This document shows, piece by piece, positions 28,362 to 36,904 of a stretch of 64,000 nucleotides of DNA (position 1 is its first letter; the number at the start of each line of letters is the position of its first letter). The notes beneath the pieces were generated by a model. The model did no database searches and had not been told where the DNA came from. It worked only from the letters and a program-made list of their open reading frames with translations. Made by a program: the position numbers and the translations under genes. The stretch is from Deltaproteobacteria bacterium (GTDB taxonomy: Bacteria; Myxococcota_A; Polyangia; Nannocystales; Nannocystaceae): NCBI GenBank assembly GCA_016709225.1, contig JADJEE010000001.1, forward strand, positions 310,001 to 374,000, read 5' to 3'.

Positions 28362-29267
28362 TCACCGGCCCGTGATCGCCGAGCCCAGGCCGTATCGCTG
28401 GAGTTCGCGCTCGGCGAGGGCCTGGTCGCTCGGCACCTCGAGGCTCTCGTGCACCGAGCCCTGCAGGTTCGCGAGCGTGACGTCGGCGAAGCCGGCGGCG
28501 ATGAGTTCGTCGCGCAGGCCGCCATCGAGCAGGCCGCGCGCGCGCGCCTCGTCGAGCTTCTCGCCGCCCATGCGGATGCGCTCCTTGGCGGCGCCCCGCA
28601 GCGTGACGAGCACCGCGATGCCCTGATCGCCCAGCCGCTTGCGCACCGCCTCGGCGAAGGCCTCGCGGGCAGCCACGCGATCGCGCCGCACGGTATAGGC
28701 GCGAGCCCAGATCAACTTGCGCCGGCACTGCTCGAGCTTGAACGCCGCCTTCTCGAGGCGCGCCGGCGCGACCTCGCTGGCCGCACCCGGCAGCTCGCGG
28801 GCCGCGACGGCGACCTGCTCGGCGTCGCCGCACTTGCGCGGGTCGTGGCTGATGTCATCGACGAACGCGAGTGCCGCCCGCCCGCTGCGCGTCGGGGCCG
28901 GCAGATCGACGCTCGGCAGCGGCGCGAGCTCGGGGCCCTTGGCGCTGCTCGGCGCGCCCGCGGTGGCGTCGGACGCCGGCGGGGTGGGGCGGTCGGGATC
29001 GGTCGGGACCTCGGCCTGGAGCACCTTCACGGGACCGGGCGGCGTGGGCTCTGGGGCGGGTGGCGGCGTGGCCATCACCCGCGCCGCCGTTCCTGCGATG
29101 CCGCCGGCGAGGTAGACGAATGCGGCGAAGCCCAGCAGCGAGAACGCGCCACGGCCGGTGGTGCGCAGCATCGCGGCGATCATCCACCACAGCAGCGCGA
29201 AGCCGGCGAGCACGAAGCTCGCGAGCACCACGAGCCCCCATGGATCCTGGACGTCGACGCGCATCAT
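28362..29267 (-). CDS. Two-helix membrane protein with extracytoplasmic domain
   Basis: This 301-residue protein has two closely spaced hydrophobic helices at the N-terminus (GLVVLASFVLAGFALLWWMIAAML and FSLLGFAAFVYLAGGIAGTAA). A Pro/Ala-rich linker follows, then a helical C-terminal domain with CGDAEQVAVAARELPG and LEQCRRKLIWARAYTVRRDR. ATG codons at 29267 and 29264 are adjacent alternatives. The gene follows the lipoprotein at 29284-29718 with a 16-nt gap, so they probably form an operon. No family recognised. The final segment (RDELIAAGFADVTLANLQGSVHESL) could be a small alpha/beta domain. Confidence 0.66.
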   Translation of the reverse strand: MMRVDVQDPWGLVVLASFVLAGFALLWWMIAAMLRTTGRGAFSLLGFAAFVYLAGGIAGTAARVMATPPPAPEPTPPGPVKVLQAEVPTDPDRPTPPASDATAGAPSSAKGPELAPLPSVDLPAPTRSGRAALAFVDDISHDPRKCGDAEQVAVAARELPGAASEVAPARLEKAAFKLEQCRRKLIWARAYTVRRDRVAAREAFAEAVRKRLGDQGIAVLVTLRGAAKERIRMGGEKLDEARARGLLDGGLRDELIAAGFADVTLANLQGSVHESLEVPSDQALAERELQRYGLGSAITGR

Positions 29268-29283
29268 CTCGGAGGTGGCAGCA

Positions 29284-29718
29284 TCAGCCCTGGCAGTACT
29301 CGTTGACCGCGTCGACGATCGCGACCTCGCGCTCGGCGACCGCGACGGCCTCGCGCTTGACCTCACCCAACGTCTGCACGTCGCCGGTGCGCGCGGCCTC
29401 GGCCAGCTCGCGGCTCCATGCCTCGGCGCGGTCGAGCAGCGCGAGGTAGTCGCCCCGCAGCTCGGCGAGTCGGGCGTCGGAGAACTCGAGCTTGCCGATG
29501 TCGGTGTGGGCTTCCTTGGTCAGCTTGCCGAACGCCTCTGCGACGGAGGGGTCGCGCTCGACGTCGGCGAGCCGATCGACCGCGTCCTTCACACCCGTGG
29601 TGTGCTTCTGGATCGCGCCGACGAGCTCGTTGCACTGGCCGACCTTGTTCTGGCAACCGCCCGCGAAGGTGCCGGCGACGACGAGCATGCAGAGCGTGCG
29701 GTGCAGCGAGGATGGCAT
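29284..29718 (-). CDS. Helical lipoprotein
   Basis: This 144-residue predicted lipoprotein begins MPSSLHRTLCMLVVAGTFAGGC, with a lipobox at Cys-22. The mature protein is almost all helix with regular heptad-like spacing (LVGAIQKHTTGVKDAVDRLADVE, LAELRGDYLALLDRAEAWSRELAEAA) and a final Cys near the C-terminus (NEYCQG). It resembles the many small helical lipoproteins found in myxobacteria, without a specific family. It is the first gene of a two-gene unit with 28362-29267, 16 nt apart. Confidence 0.7.
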   Translation of the reverse strand: MPSSLHRTLCMLVVAGTFAGGCQNKVGQCNELVGAIQKHTTGVKDAVDRLADVERDPSVAEAFGKLTKEAHTDIGKLEFSDARLAELRGDYLALLDRAEAWSRELAEAARTGDVQTLGEVKREAVAVAEREVAIVDAVNEYCQG

Positions 29719-29965
29719 GGGGACCAGGGGCGGCCGGTCGCGGCTCGAGCACCGCGACCTCGAGGCTTGCAAGCCTACGCCAAACCGGTCGCGCATGGGG
29801 AGATCGAAGCCCCGAGGGCCGCACGCCGTGCCGACCTCGCGCGATCGCGGCGGCCTCGGGCCCAGAAGCACACCACGGGTGTGATGGCTGCGCTCGCAGG
29901 GCCGGTGCTCGCGGTTGTTTCGCCGCGCGGGCGCTGCGATACTCGCGCGCCCCGAGGTGCCCGCG

Positions 29966-30907
29966 ATGTCGTCTTCCACGGTCTTCTGCCGACTGCGCAC
30001 CGCGGTCGTCCTCGCCGGCGCACTCGCCTGCGCCGCCGCCTGCAACCTCAACAAGCTGACGGCCAATGCGACCTCGGGGATGCTCGAGTTCGGCGCGGTC
30101 GCGATGGATCGCGAGAGCGACCTCGAGTTCGCCAAGGACGCGTTCCCGGCCAGTCTCAAGACCCTCGAGACCTTCCTGATCTCCTCGCCGGAGAACCAAT
30201 CGCTGCTGTTGCTGCTGGCCCGCGGCTACAACTCGTATGCCTTCGCGGCGCTCGAGGCCGAGCTCGAGCGCGCCGATCTCGACGGCACCGATGCCGAGGT
30301 CGACGAGTACACTCGCCGCGCCAAGATCCACTACCTGCGTGGGCGTAGCTACGGCTTCCGTCTGCTCGCCAAGCCCGCGCTCGAGCGCGCGGCGTTCGCC
30401 GGCGACATGAAGACGCTCGACGCCGAGCTGGCGAAGCTGCGCCGCGACGACGTGCCGGGGCTGTTCTGGGCCACCTACGGCTGGCTGTCGATCATCAACC
30501 TCTCGAAGGACGACCCCGCCGCGCTGACCGGCTTGACCTCGATCGAACACATGCTCGCGCGGGTGATCGCGCTCGACCCCGACTACAACGCTGGCACGCC
30601 GTTGCTGCTGCAGGCGGTCTATCACGCGTCGCGACCCCAGGTGTTCGGTGGCAAGCCCGAGCTCGCCAAGCAGTACTTCGATCGCGCGATGGCGACGTGG
30701 GGCGACCGCAACCTCCTGGTGCCGTACCTCTACGCGCGCTTCTACTGCCCGCAGGTGCAGGACCAGAAGCTGTTCGACGAGCTCATCGCCAGGGTGCTCA
30801 CCGCCGACGTCACCAAGCAGCCCGATCTGCGGCTGAACAACGAGGTCGCGCGGGCCCGCGCCCGCTTCTGGCGGGCCCACGCCGACGATCTCATCTTGCC
30901 GCAGTGA
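29966..30907 (+). CDS. tatT: TRAP transporter TatT component family lipoprotein
   Basis: This is a 313-residue predicted lipoprotein (MSSSTVFCRLRTAVVLAGALACAAAC). The mature protein is helical with TPR-like repeats: LLLLLARGYNSYAFAALEAELE, EYTRRAKIHYLRGRSYGFRLL and ALDPDYNAGTPLLLQAVYHASRPQVFGGKPELAKQYFDRAM. This matches the TatT family, described in Treponema pallidum as a periplasmic lipoprotein that oligomerises and associates with the TRAP substrate-binding protein. The dctPQM-type genes follow immediately downstream, which supports the call. A hairpin with five T residues (30958-30983) separates it from dctP, so it may be expressed apart from or in excess of the transporter. GATACT and a GAGG sequence lie upstream of the ATG. 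Confidence 0.88.
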   Translation: MSSSTVFCRLRTAVVLAGALACAAACNLNKLTANATSGMLEFGAVAMDRESDLEFAKDAFPASLKTLETFLISSPENQSLLLLLARGYNSYAFAALEAELERADLDGTDAEVDEYTRRAKIHYLRGRSYGFRLLAKPALERAAFAGDMKTLDAELAKLRRDDVPGLFWATYGWLSIINLSKDDPAALTGLTSIEHMLARVIALDPDYNAGTPLLLQAVYHASRPQVFGGKPELAKQYFDRAMATWGDRNLLVPYLYARFYCPQVQDQKLFDELIARVLTADVTKQPDLRLNNEVARARARFWRAHADDLILPQ

Positions 30908-30957
30908 GGGTGCGAGGGGGCCCCGCGCAGCGGTTTCGGCCGGGGCCGCGGAGCCGA

Positions 30958-30983
30958 CCCACACGGGCCGTGCGGGGGTTTTT
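30958..30983 (+). terminator. Intrinsic terminator between tatT and dctP
   Basis: A 7-bp stem with one mismatch (CCCACAC with GTGCGGG, loop 30965-30969) is followed by GG and five T residues at 30979-30983. It is the only clear stem-plus-T-run in the window. A second 7-bp hairpin (30919-30925 with 30941-30947) lies just upstream. Confidence 0.6.
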
Positions 30984-31036
30984 CCGCGACGGGCTTCATT
31001 GCGCTAGCCCTGCTCGGGTATGGATCGGTGCAGCCC

Positions 31037-32062
31037 ATGCACAAGTCTCGCGCGTCCCGTCGTCGCTTCCTGAAGACCACTGCCGCCGCCGGCGCAGCGG
31101 GCATCTTCGCGGTGCCGCTCATCGGCCGCGCCGAGGGTCGCAAGCTTCGCATCGCCACGCTCGCCCCGCAGGGCTCGAGCTGGCACAAGGCCTTCGAGAA
31201 GACCGCCCGCGATCTGAAGGAGCGCACCGAGGGCGCGCTCGAGATGAAGATCTACGCCGGCGGCACGATGGGTGACGAGGGCGCGATGGTCCGCAAGATG
31301 CGGCACGGGCAGCTCGATGGTGCCGCGCTGACGAGCGTGGGCCTGGGCCAGATCAACCAGCAGCTGCTGGCGCTGCAGCTGCCGCTGCTGTTCAAGAACG
31401 ACAAGGAACTCGACACGGTGCGCGGGGCCATGAGCGACACCTTCTCGGGCCTGCTCGGCGACGCCGGCTTCCGCCTCGGCGCATGGGGCGACGTCGGCTT
31501 CATCTACCTGTTCTCGAACACGCCGGTGGCCACGCCCGACGACATCAAGGGCACCAAGATGTGGGTCTGGGACACCGACCCGGTGTCGAAGGCGGTCATG
31601 AAGGTCGCCGGCGTGAACGCGGTGCCGCTGGGCGTGCCCGACGTGCTGCCGAGCCTCGAGACCGGGCTCATCGACGCGTTCACCAACTCCCCGTACGGCG
31701 CGATCGCGCTGCAGTGGTACACGAAGGCCCGCTACGTCACCAACCTCAAGCTCTCGGTCGGCATCGGCGGCTCGGTGATCACCACCAAGGCGTGGGACTC
31801 GCTCGAGCCCGCACACCAAGAGGCGCTCACCGCCATCACGCAGGAGAACTACGGCAAGCTCCTGACCCGCATCCGCGACGACAACGGCCGCGCCATCAAG
31901 ACCCTCAAGGACAAGGGCATGGAGGTGGTCGAGCCGACCGACATCGTCAAGTGGGCCACCATCGCAGTGCAGGCCCGCGAGAAGCTGGTCGCCGAAGGTG
32001 ACCTCGACGGCACGATCGTGGCCAAGGTGCTCGAGCAGGTCAAGATCGCGGCCGGCCGCTAG
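31037..32062 (+). CDS. dctP: TRAP transporter substrate-binding protein, Tat-exported
   Basis: This 341-residue periplasmic solute receptor belongs to the DctP family of tripartite ATP-independent transporters. The N-terminus contains SRRRFLKTT followed by a hydrophobic stretch, a twin-arginine signal, so it is exported folded. Family features are RIATLAPQGSSWHKAFEKTA near the mature start and the segment TPDDIKGTKMWVWDTDPVSKAVMKVAG, which corresponds to the region holding the substrate-carboxylate Arg in many members; here Lys and Trp occupy it. The ligand cannot be named from sequence. The ATG at 31037 gives a compact Tat signal; a GTG three codons earlier is an alternative. dctQ and dctM follow. 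Confidence 0.92.
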   Translation: MHKSRASRRRFLKTTAAAGAAGIFAVPLIGRAEGRKLRIATLAPQGSSWHKAFEKTARDLKERTEGALEMKIYAGGTMGDEGAMVRKMRHGQLDGAALTSVGLGQINQQLLALQLPLLFKNDKELDTVRGAMSDTFSGLLGDAGFRLGAWGDVGFIYLFSNTPVATPDDIKGTKMWVWDTDPVSKAVMKVAGVNAVPLGVPDVLPSLETGLIDAFTNSPYGAIALQWYTKARYVTNLKLSVGIGGSVITTKAWDSLEPAHQEALTAITQENYGKLLTRIRDDNGRAIKTLKDKGMEVVEPTDIVKWATIAVQAREKLVAEGDLDGTIVAKVLEQVKIAAGR

Positions 32063-32212
32063 CCACCCATCGCGACCGGACTCGCCGCGGGCCCGCGAGC
32101 TCGGCCTGCGCCCGAGCGCTGCCATGTCCGCGCGCTGCCACGCGTCGTCGCGTGGGGCCTTCTGCGCGTGGGCGATCCGATGGCGCGCAATTGCGGTATC
32201 TACTGGACCGCG

Positions 32213-33340
32213 ATGAAGTCGTTGCGCGCGTTCGAGGCGGCGCTGCTGCGGGTCGAGGGCACCGTCGCGGTGGCGCTGGTCGTGCTGATGCTCGCGCTCG
32301 CGGGCTACAACGTGGTGTACCGCAACGTGTTGGTGCCGATGCAGCGGCACTGGGCGCACAGCGGGCCCAAGCCCGCGGCGGCCGAGCCCGACGCGACGCC
32401 GGCGGCCCCGGCCACGCCCGCGGCGGCCGGCGCTGCGGCGAGCCCCGCGACGCCGCCACCCGACAAGAGCGCGGCCGAGGGCTTCGCGGGTGACTGGGGC
32501 GAGGGCGGTGAGATCGACGCGCCGGCCGACGACGACCCCGAAGCGAAGGCCGCCGAAGCGAAGGCCGAAGCAGCGAAGGCCGCCGCAGCGAAGGCCGAAG
32601 CAGCGAAGGACGACGCCGGCGATTTCGGCGGCGACTGGGGCGAGGACGACGGCGCCGCGGCGGCGCCGGCCGAGCCCGGCGCGGCCGAGGGCTTCGCGGG
32701 TGACTGGGGCGAGGGTGGCGACGCCAAGGCGCCGGCCGATCGCGCCGATGCGAAGCCCGACGAGGGCGGCGACGACTTCGGCGACGAGGCCGATTCCGAT
32801 CCGTTCGCGAACCTGCCGGACATCGACGCCAAGGGCGGGCCCGCCGCGCCGCCGATCGACCCCGACGAGGGCGGCCCGCCGCCCGAGGGCTCGTTCGCCG
32901 CCAACATGGTCGCGTTCATCGATGCCATCAAGCTCGACTGGATCGACGTGTTGCTGCGGCAGCTGGTGATCCTCGTCAGCTTCTTCGGCGCGATGATGGC
33001 GACCCACCGCGGCAAGCACATCAACGTCGATGCGCTCAGCAAGCTGGTACCGCCGACTGGCCGCCGCGCGCTCTCGGTCGTGACCAACGCGCTGGCCGTC
33101 GGGGTCTGCGCGGTGTTCGCCCGCGCCGGCGCCGAGTTGGTCGCGATCGGACGCGAGCACCCCAGCCCGCTGATGCCGTGGGCCGACGAGTGGGCGTTCC
33201 AGCTGATGTTCCCGCTCGGCTTCGGGCTGCTGGCGTTCCACTTCGGGGTCCGCCTGCTCGAGGCGCTCACCGGCACCGCGCCGGTGGCAGAAGCGCCGAT
33301 GGTCGACACGCCGTCGGTGGCGCGCAAAGGGGAGGCCTAG
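32213..33340 (+). CDS. dctQ: TRAP transporter small membrane subunit with long acidic insert
   Basis: The protein has 375 residues, about twice the usual 160-190 of DctQ. Helix 1 is at about 16-36 (GTVAVALVVLMLALAGYNVVYRN) and helices 2-4 are at about 249-265, 288-305 and 330-350; RGKHINVD after helix 2 is a DctQ hallmark. Between helices 1 and 2, residues ~52-228 form a low-complexity Ala/Pro/Asp/Glu/Gly-rich insert with three related motifs: AAEGFAGDWGEGG (87-99), DAGDFGGDWGED (134-145) and AAEGFAGDWGEGG (157-169). By the usual topology this loop is periplasmic, near where the binding protein docks. The ATG at 32213 is preferred; ATGs at 32168-32180 are in frame. dctM starts 2 nt after the stop. 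Confidence 0.88.
   Translation: MKSLRAFEAALLRVEGTVAVALVVLMLALAGYNVVYRNVLVPMQRHWAHSGPKPAAAEPDATPAAPATPAAAGAAASPATPPPDKSAAEGFAGDWGEGGEIDAPADDDPEAKAAEAKAEAAKAAAAKAEAAKDDAGDFGGDWGEDDGAAAAPAEPGAAEGFAGDWGEGGDAKAPADRADAKPDEGGDDFGDEADSDPFANLPDIDAKGGPAAPPIDPDEGGPPPEGSFAANMVAFIDAIKLDWIDVLLRQLVILVSFFGAMMATHRGKHINVDALSKLVPPTGRRALSVVTNALAVGVCAVFARAGAELVAIGREHPSPLMPWADEWAFQLMFPLGFGLLAFHFGVRLLEALTGTAPVAEAPMVDTPSVARKGEA
33326..33335 (+). promoter_or_regulatory. Ribosome-binding site of dctM
   Basis: AAAGGGGAGG lies within the last codons of dctQ, seven nucleotides before the dctM ATG. It supports translation of dctM from the same message. Confidence 0.7.
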
Positions 33341-33342
33341 CC

Positions 33343-34662
33343 ATGGGCGCGCTCGTCGTGATCCTGCTCGTCGCGCTGGCGCTGTTCGGCGCGCCGCTGT
33401 TCTCGGTGCTGGGCGGCATCGGCATCGGCAACTTCGTCGGCTCGGACACCAGCTTGGTGGTGCTCTCCGAGGAGCACTACAAGCTCGCGACCAACCCCCA
33501 CCTGGTCACGATCCCGCTGTTCACCCTGGCGGGCTTCCTGATGGCCGAGTCCAAGGCTGGCGACCGCCTCGTGCGGGTGAGTCGTGCGCTGCTGGGGTGG
33601 TTGCCGGGTGGACTCGGCGTGGTGGTGGTGGCGTCGTGTGCGTTCTTCACCACCTTCACGGGCGCCTCGGGCGTCACGATCATCGCGCTCGGCGGGCTGC
33701 TCTATCCGATGCTGCTGTCGGAGCGCTATCCCGAGGGCTTCAGCCTCGGGCTCATCACGTCGTCGGGTTCGATCGGCCTGCTGTTCCCGCCGTCGCTGCC
33801 GATCATCCTCTACGGCATCGTCGCAGGCACCAGCATCGACGACCTGTTCGTCGCCGGCGTGGTGCCGGGTTTGCTGCTGCTGCTGGTGCTGGGGGCCTAC
33901 TGCATCATCGTGGGTCGCCGCAGCGACGTCATGCGCACGGCGTTCGACCTGCGCGAGGCGTGGGCGTCGACCTGGGCCGCGAAGTGGGAGCTGCTGGTGC
34001 CGGTCGTGGTGGTGGTGGGTATCTACGGCGTGCCCGGCGTGACCGACGGTCTGGTCACGATCGGCGAGGCGTCGGCCATCTGCGCGATCTACCTGCTGGT
34101 GGTCGAGGTGTTCGTCCACAAGGACATCAAGCTGCGCTCCAACGATCCCGCGGTCCCCGACCTCGGCAAGGTCATCCGCGAGTCGTTGGTGATGGTCGGC
34201 GCGATCATGCTGATCCTCGGCGTCGCGATGGGCATGACCAACTTCCTGATCCAGGAGCAGGTGCCGATGAAGCTGCTCGAGGCGATCAGTGGTCACATCG
34301 AGAGCCGCTTCACGTTCCTGGTGCTGCTGACCCTGTTCCTGCTGGTGGTCGGCTGCCTGATGGACATCTTCTCCGCGATCATCGTGGTGGTGCCGCTCAT
34401 CACGCCGATCGCCGCGGAGTACCACGTGCACCCGGTGCACCTGGGCATCATCTTCCTCGCCAACCTCGAGATCGGCTACTTGACGCCGCCGGTGGGGCTG
34501 AACCTGTTCATCTCGTCGCTGGCGTTCAACCGTCCCATCGTGCAGCTGTACCGGATGACCATCCCGTTCCTGCTGCTGATGCTGGCGGCGCTGCTGCTCA
34601 TCACCTTCGAGGACAGCCTCTCGCTGGGGCTGCTGCACTGGCTGCGGCCGCCCGCGCCGTGA
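33343..34662 (+). CDS. dctM: TRAP transporter large membrane subunit
   Basis: This 439-residue DctM protein is the translocation subunit of the TRAP transporter, driven by a sodium or proton gradient. It has about twelve hydrophobic helices. Family blocks include IPLFTLAGFLMAES, FFTTFTGASGVTIIALGGLLYPML, GSIGLLFPPSLPIILYGIVAGTSI, GCLMDIFSAIIVVVPLITPIA and HLGIIFLANLEIGYLTPPVGLNLFI. The start is set by the strong RBS overlapping the end of dctQ and a 2-nt intergenic gap. With TatT and DctP it forms a complete transporter for an organic acid or similar anion whose identity is not readable here. Confidence 0.96.
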   Translation: MGALVVILLVALALFGAPLFSVLGGIGIGNFVGSDTSLVVLSEEHYKLATNPHLVTIPLFTLAGFLMAESKAGDRLVRVSRALLGWLPGGLGVVVVASCAFFTTFTGASGVTIIALGGLLYPMLLSERYPEGFSLGLITSSGSIGLLFPPSLPIILYGIVAGTSIDDLFVAGVVPGLLLLLVLGAYCIIVGRRSDVMRTAFDLREAWASTWAAKWELLVPVVVVVGIYGVPGVTDGLVTIGEASAICAIYLLVVEVFVHKDIKLRSNDPAVPDLGKVIRESLVMVGAIMLILGVAMGMTNFLIQEQVPMKLLEAISGHIESRFTFLVLLTLFLLVVGCLMDIFSAIIVVVPLITPIAAEYHVHPVHLGIIFLANLEIGYLTPPVGLNLFISSLAFNRPIVQLYRMTIPFLLLMLAALLLITFEDSLSLGLLHWLRPPAP

Positions 34663-34672
34663 CGCCGACGCG

Positions 34673-36733
34673 CTACTCGACGATCTGCCAGCAGCCGAGG
34701 TTGGCGTTGCTGTTCTGCGGCACCAACCCGGTGCTCGCCGCTGCGCGGTAGTACAGCAGGTAGTCGCCGGGTGTGATCTGGCGGCTGTACATGCCCTCGG
34801 CGGTGGTGCCGAGGTAGATCTGGTCGCGGGTGCGCGCGTCGACGAGGTAGAGGTTGCCGAGGTCGGCCGCCGCCGCCGGTGGGGTCGCGCCGTCGAGGGT
34901 CACGGGACCGGCGAGCGCCACCACCGGCACGTCGATCGCGAACGACTGCACCGGCGCGTCGTCGAGCACGACATCACCGATGACCGCGCCGGTGTTGGCG
35001 GGCAGCGGCCCGCCGGCGTGGTCGGCGACGTAGACGATCTCGTAGGCGCCCGGCACCACCGGCGCGGCGAAGGCGGCCGCGCGGGTGGTCGCGAGCAGGA
35101 CCGAGTCGCCGGTCTCGATGTCGCGCAGGTACACGTGGCCGTTCTGGTACTCGGAGTCGGGCGGGGTGTCGCCGGCCAAGGTGATCGCGCCGTCGATGGC
35201 GATCGACGAGATGTCGATCGGCGTGTCGGCGCCGACGGTGGCGTCGAAGGAGCCCAGCAGCGCGTTCGAGTTGCGCGGCACGTCGACGCGGCTGGTGTCC
35301 TGCGCGTAGTAGAGCTCGTAGTAGCCGGCGATCACACGGCGTTGGTAGCTGCCCTCGGAGGTCGAACCCAAGAGGATCTCGTCGCCGCTGGCGTGGCGCA
35401 GGAACACCCGGCCGTCGTCGGTCGGATCGGCGGGCGCGGGCTGTCCGTTCACGGTGATCGCCCCCGCGATCGCGACCGTCGTCACGTCGACGTCGAAGCT
35501 ACCGCTCGAGGTGTCGAGCACATCGAACACTGCGCGGGTGTTGGCGGGCGCGGTCTCGAAGCCGGCCTTGGCCTCGTACACGAGATCGTAGCTGCCAGCG
35601 ACGACGCGGCGTTGGTAGCTGCCGTTCTTGGTCTCGCCGAGCACGATGAGGTCGTCGCCCGGTCCGATCAGGCTCACGACCCCGTTCTCGGCCGCGGACG
35701 ACGGCGCCGGCGCGCCGTCGAAGCTGAAGCTGCCGCCGATCTCGACCGTGGCGATGTCGATCGCCACGTCGAGGCTCTCGGACTTCGGGATCACCAGCTC
35801 GCCGACCTGCGCGCGCGCGTTGACGGGGGCGACGTCGGCGCCCGCGATCGCCTCGTAGTAGATCACGTAGTCGCCGGGCACGACCCGCCGATCGAAGCCG
35901 CCGTAGCGGGTGTCGCCGAGCAGGATCTCGTCGCCGGTGGCGAGCCCCCGCAGGTACACGCGGCCGTGCTCGGTGGCGCTGTCGGGGGCTGCGACGCCGT
36001 CGAACGCGAAGCTGCCGGTCAGGTGCACGACCGGGATGTCGATCACCGCCGCGGGCACGTCGCCGTCGACGTCGAGCACGCCCACGCGGACGCGGCGGTT
36101 GGCGGGCGCGACCACCTGGCCCGCGACGAACTGATAGACGAGGTCGTAGCTGCCCACCAGCACGTCGGCGGCGACGGTCGGGGTCCGCGTGTCGCCGAGC
36201 GCGATCTCGTCGCCGGTGGCGCGGTTGCGCAGCCACAGCTCGCCGTACTCCAACGCCGAGGCCGGCGGCGCGAGCTGTGCGAGTGTGACACTCAGCTCGA
36301 CGTGGGCCATGTCGAGGCCGATGGCCTCGCTCTTGGGGGGCTCGCAGCGCACGCAGTCGGTGCCGATCGAGGCGAAGCCCGCGTCGCAGACGCAGACCGG
36401 CGCGTCGTCGACCAGCTGGCACGCACCGGCGCCGCTGCAGTCGACGTCCTTGCAGAGGATGTCGGCGAGGCCGTCTTCGCTGTCGCCACCGGTGCCGTCG
36501 GTACCCGCGCCCCCCGTGGTCAATCCGGTCTCGTCCCCCGAGCCCGGGTCCGCGGGGCCGTCGCCGGTGGAATCGGCCCCGCCGGTGGCACTGCTCCCGG
36601 TGCTGCCTTCGGCGCCATCGGTCGCGGCCTCGCCGAGGTCGCTGGTCGCGTCGGCGGAGCTACACGCCGACGTCAACGCGAGGGCCGCGACCAGTCCGAA
36701 CCACGAACTACGCTGCATTCCAACCAACGACAT
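34673..36733 (-). CDS. Surface lipoprotein with six ~90-residue repeats
   Basis: This is a 686-residue predicted lipoprotein. MSLVGMQRSSWFGLVAALALTSAC gives the lipobox, then a Gly/Ser/Thr/Asp linker to about residue 90 and an EGF-like Cys-rich segment (CKDVDCSGAGACQLVDDAPVCVCDAG). Residues 143-686 are six tandem repeats of about 90 residues. Each has GxVxLR-TGDEILLGDT, then YxRRVVPGxYDLVY and APxNxxA, and ends in a strand before the next I/V-x-I-x-G. Each repeat looks like a small beta sandwich. The ATG at 36733 is preceded by TAAGCT at 10 nt and no SD; the ATG at 36718 is an alternative. Role unknown, likely a surface rod or adhesin. Confidence 0.8.
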   Translation of the reverse strand: MSLVGMQRSSWFGLVAALALTSACSSADATSDLGEAATDGAEGSTGSSATGGADSTGDGPADPGSGDETGLTTGGAGTDGTGGDSEDGLADILCKDVDCSGAGACQLVDDAPVCVCDAGFASIGTDCVRCEPPKSEAIGLDMAHVELSVTLAQLAPPASALEYGELWLRNRATGDEIALGDTRTPTVAADVLVGSYDLVYQFVAGQVVAPANRRVRVGVLDVDGDVPAAVIDIPVVHLTGSFAFDGVAAPDSATEHGRVYLRGLATGDEILLGDTRYGGFDRRVVPGDYVIYYEAIAGADVAPVNARAQVGELVIPKSESLDVAIDIATVEIGGSFSFDGAPAPSSAAENGVVSLIGPGDDLIVLGETKNGSYQRRVVAGSYDLVYEAKAGFETAPANTRAVFDVLDTSSGSFDVDVTTVAIAGAITVNGQPAPADPTDDGRVFLRHASGDEILLGSTSEGSYQRRVIAGYYELYYAQDTSRVDVPRNSNALLGSFDATVGADTPIDISSIAIDGAITLAGDTPPDSEYQNGHVYLRDIETGDSVLLATTRAAAFAAPVVPGAYEIVYVADHAGGPLPANTGAVIGDVVLDDAPVQSFAIDVPVVALAGPVTLDGATPPAAAADLGNLYLVDARTRDQIYLGTTAEGMYSRQITPGDYLLYYRAAASTGLVPQNSNANLGCWQIVE

Positions 36734-36743
36734 AAGCCGAGCC

Positions 36744-36749
36744 AGCTTA
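36744..36749 (-). promoter_or_regulatory. TAAGCT element 10 nt before the ATG at 36733
   Basis: On the minus strand TAAGCT is followed by 10 nt and the ATG of the repeat lipoprotein, with no SD between. This is the leaderless-type arrangement seen elsewhere in the window. Confidence 0.5.
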
Positions 36750-36904
36750 GCACGCGTCCACCGCGATGCGCCAGCGGCCGCGCGTCGGCGAGGTGGCGCA
36801 TCGCCCTCGAGGTGCGAGCCCTGCACCACAGCCACGGGCGTCCCAAGGTGTGACGCCCATGTCAGGGGCCGCCGATGCGCGTCGGCTTTCGAGGGCCGCG
36901 CTCG

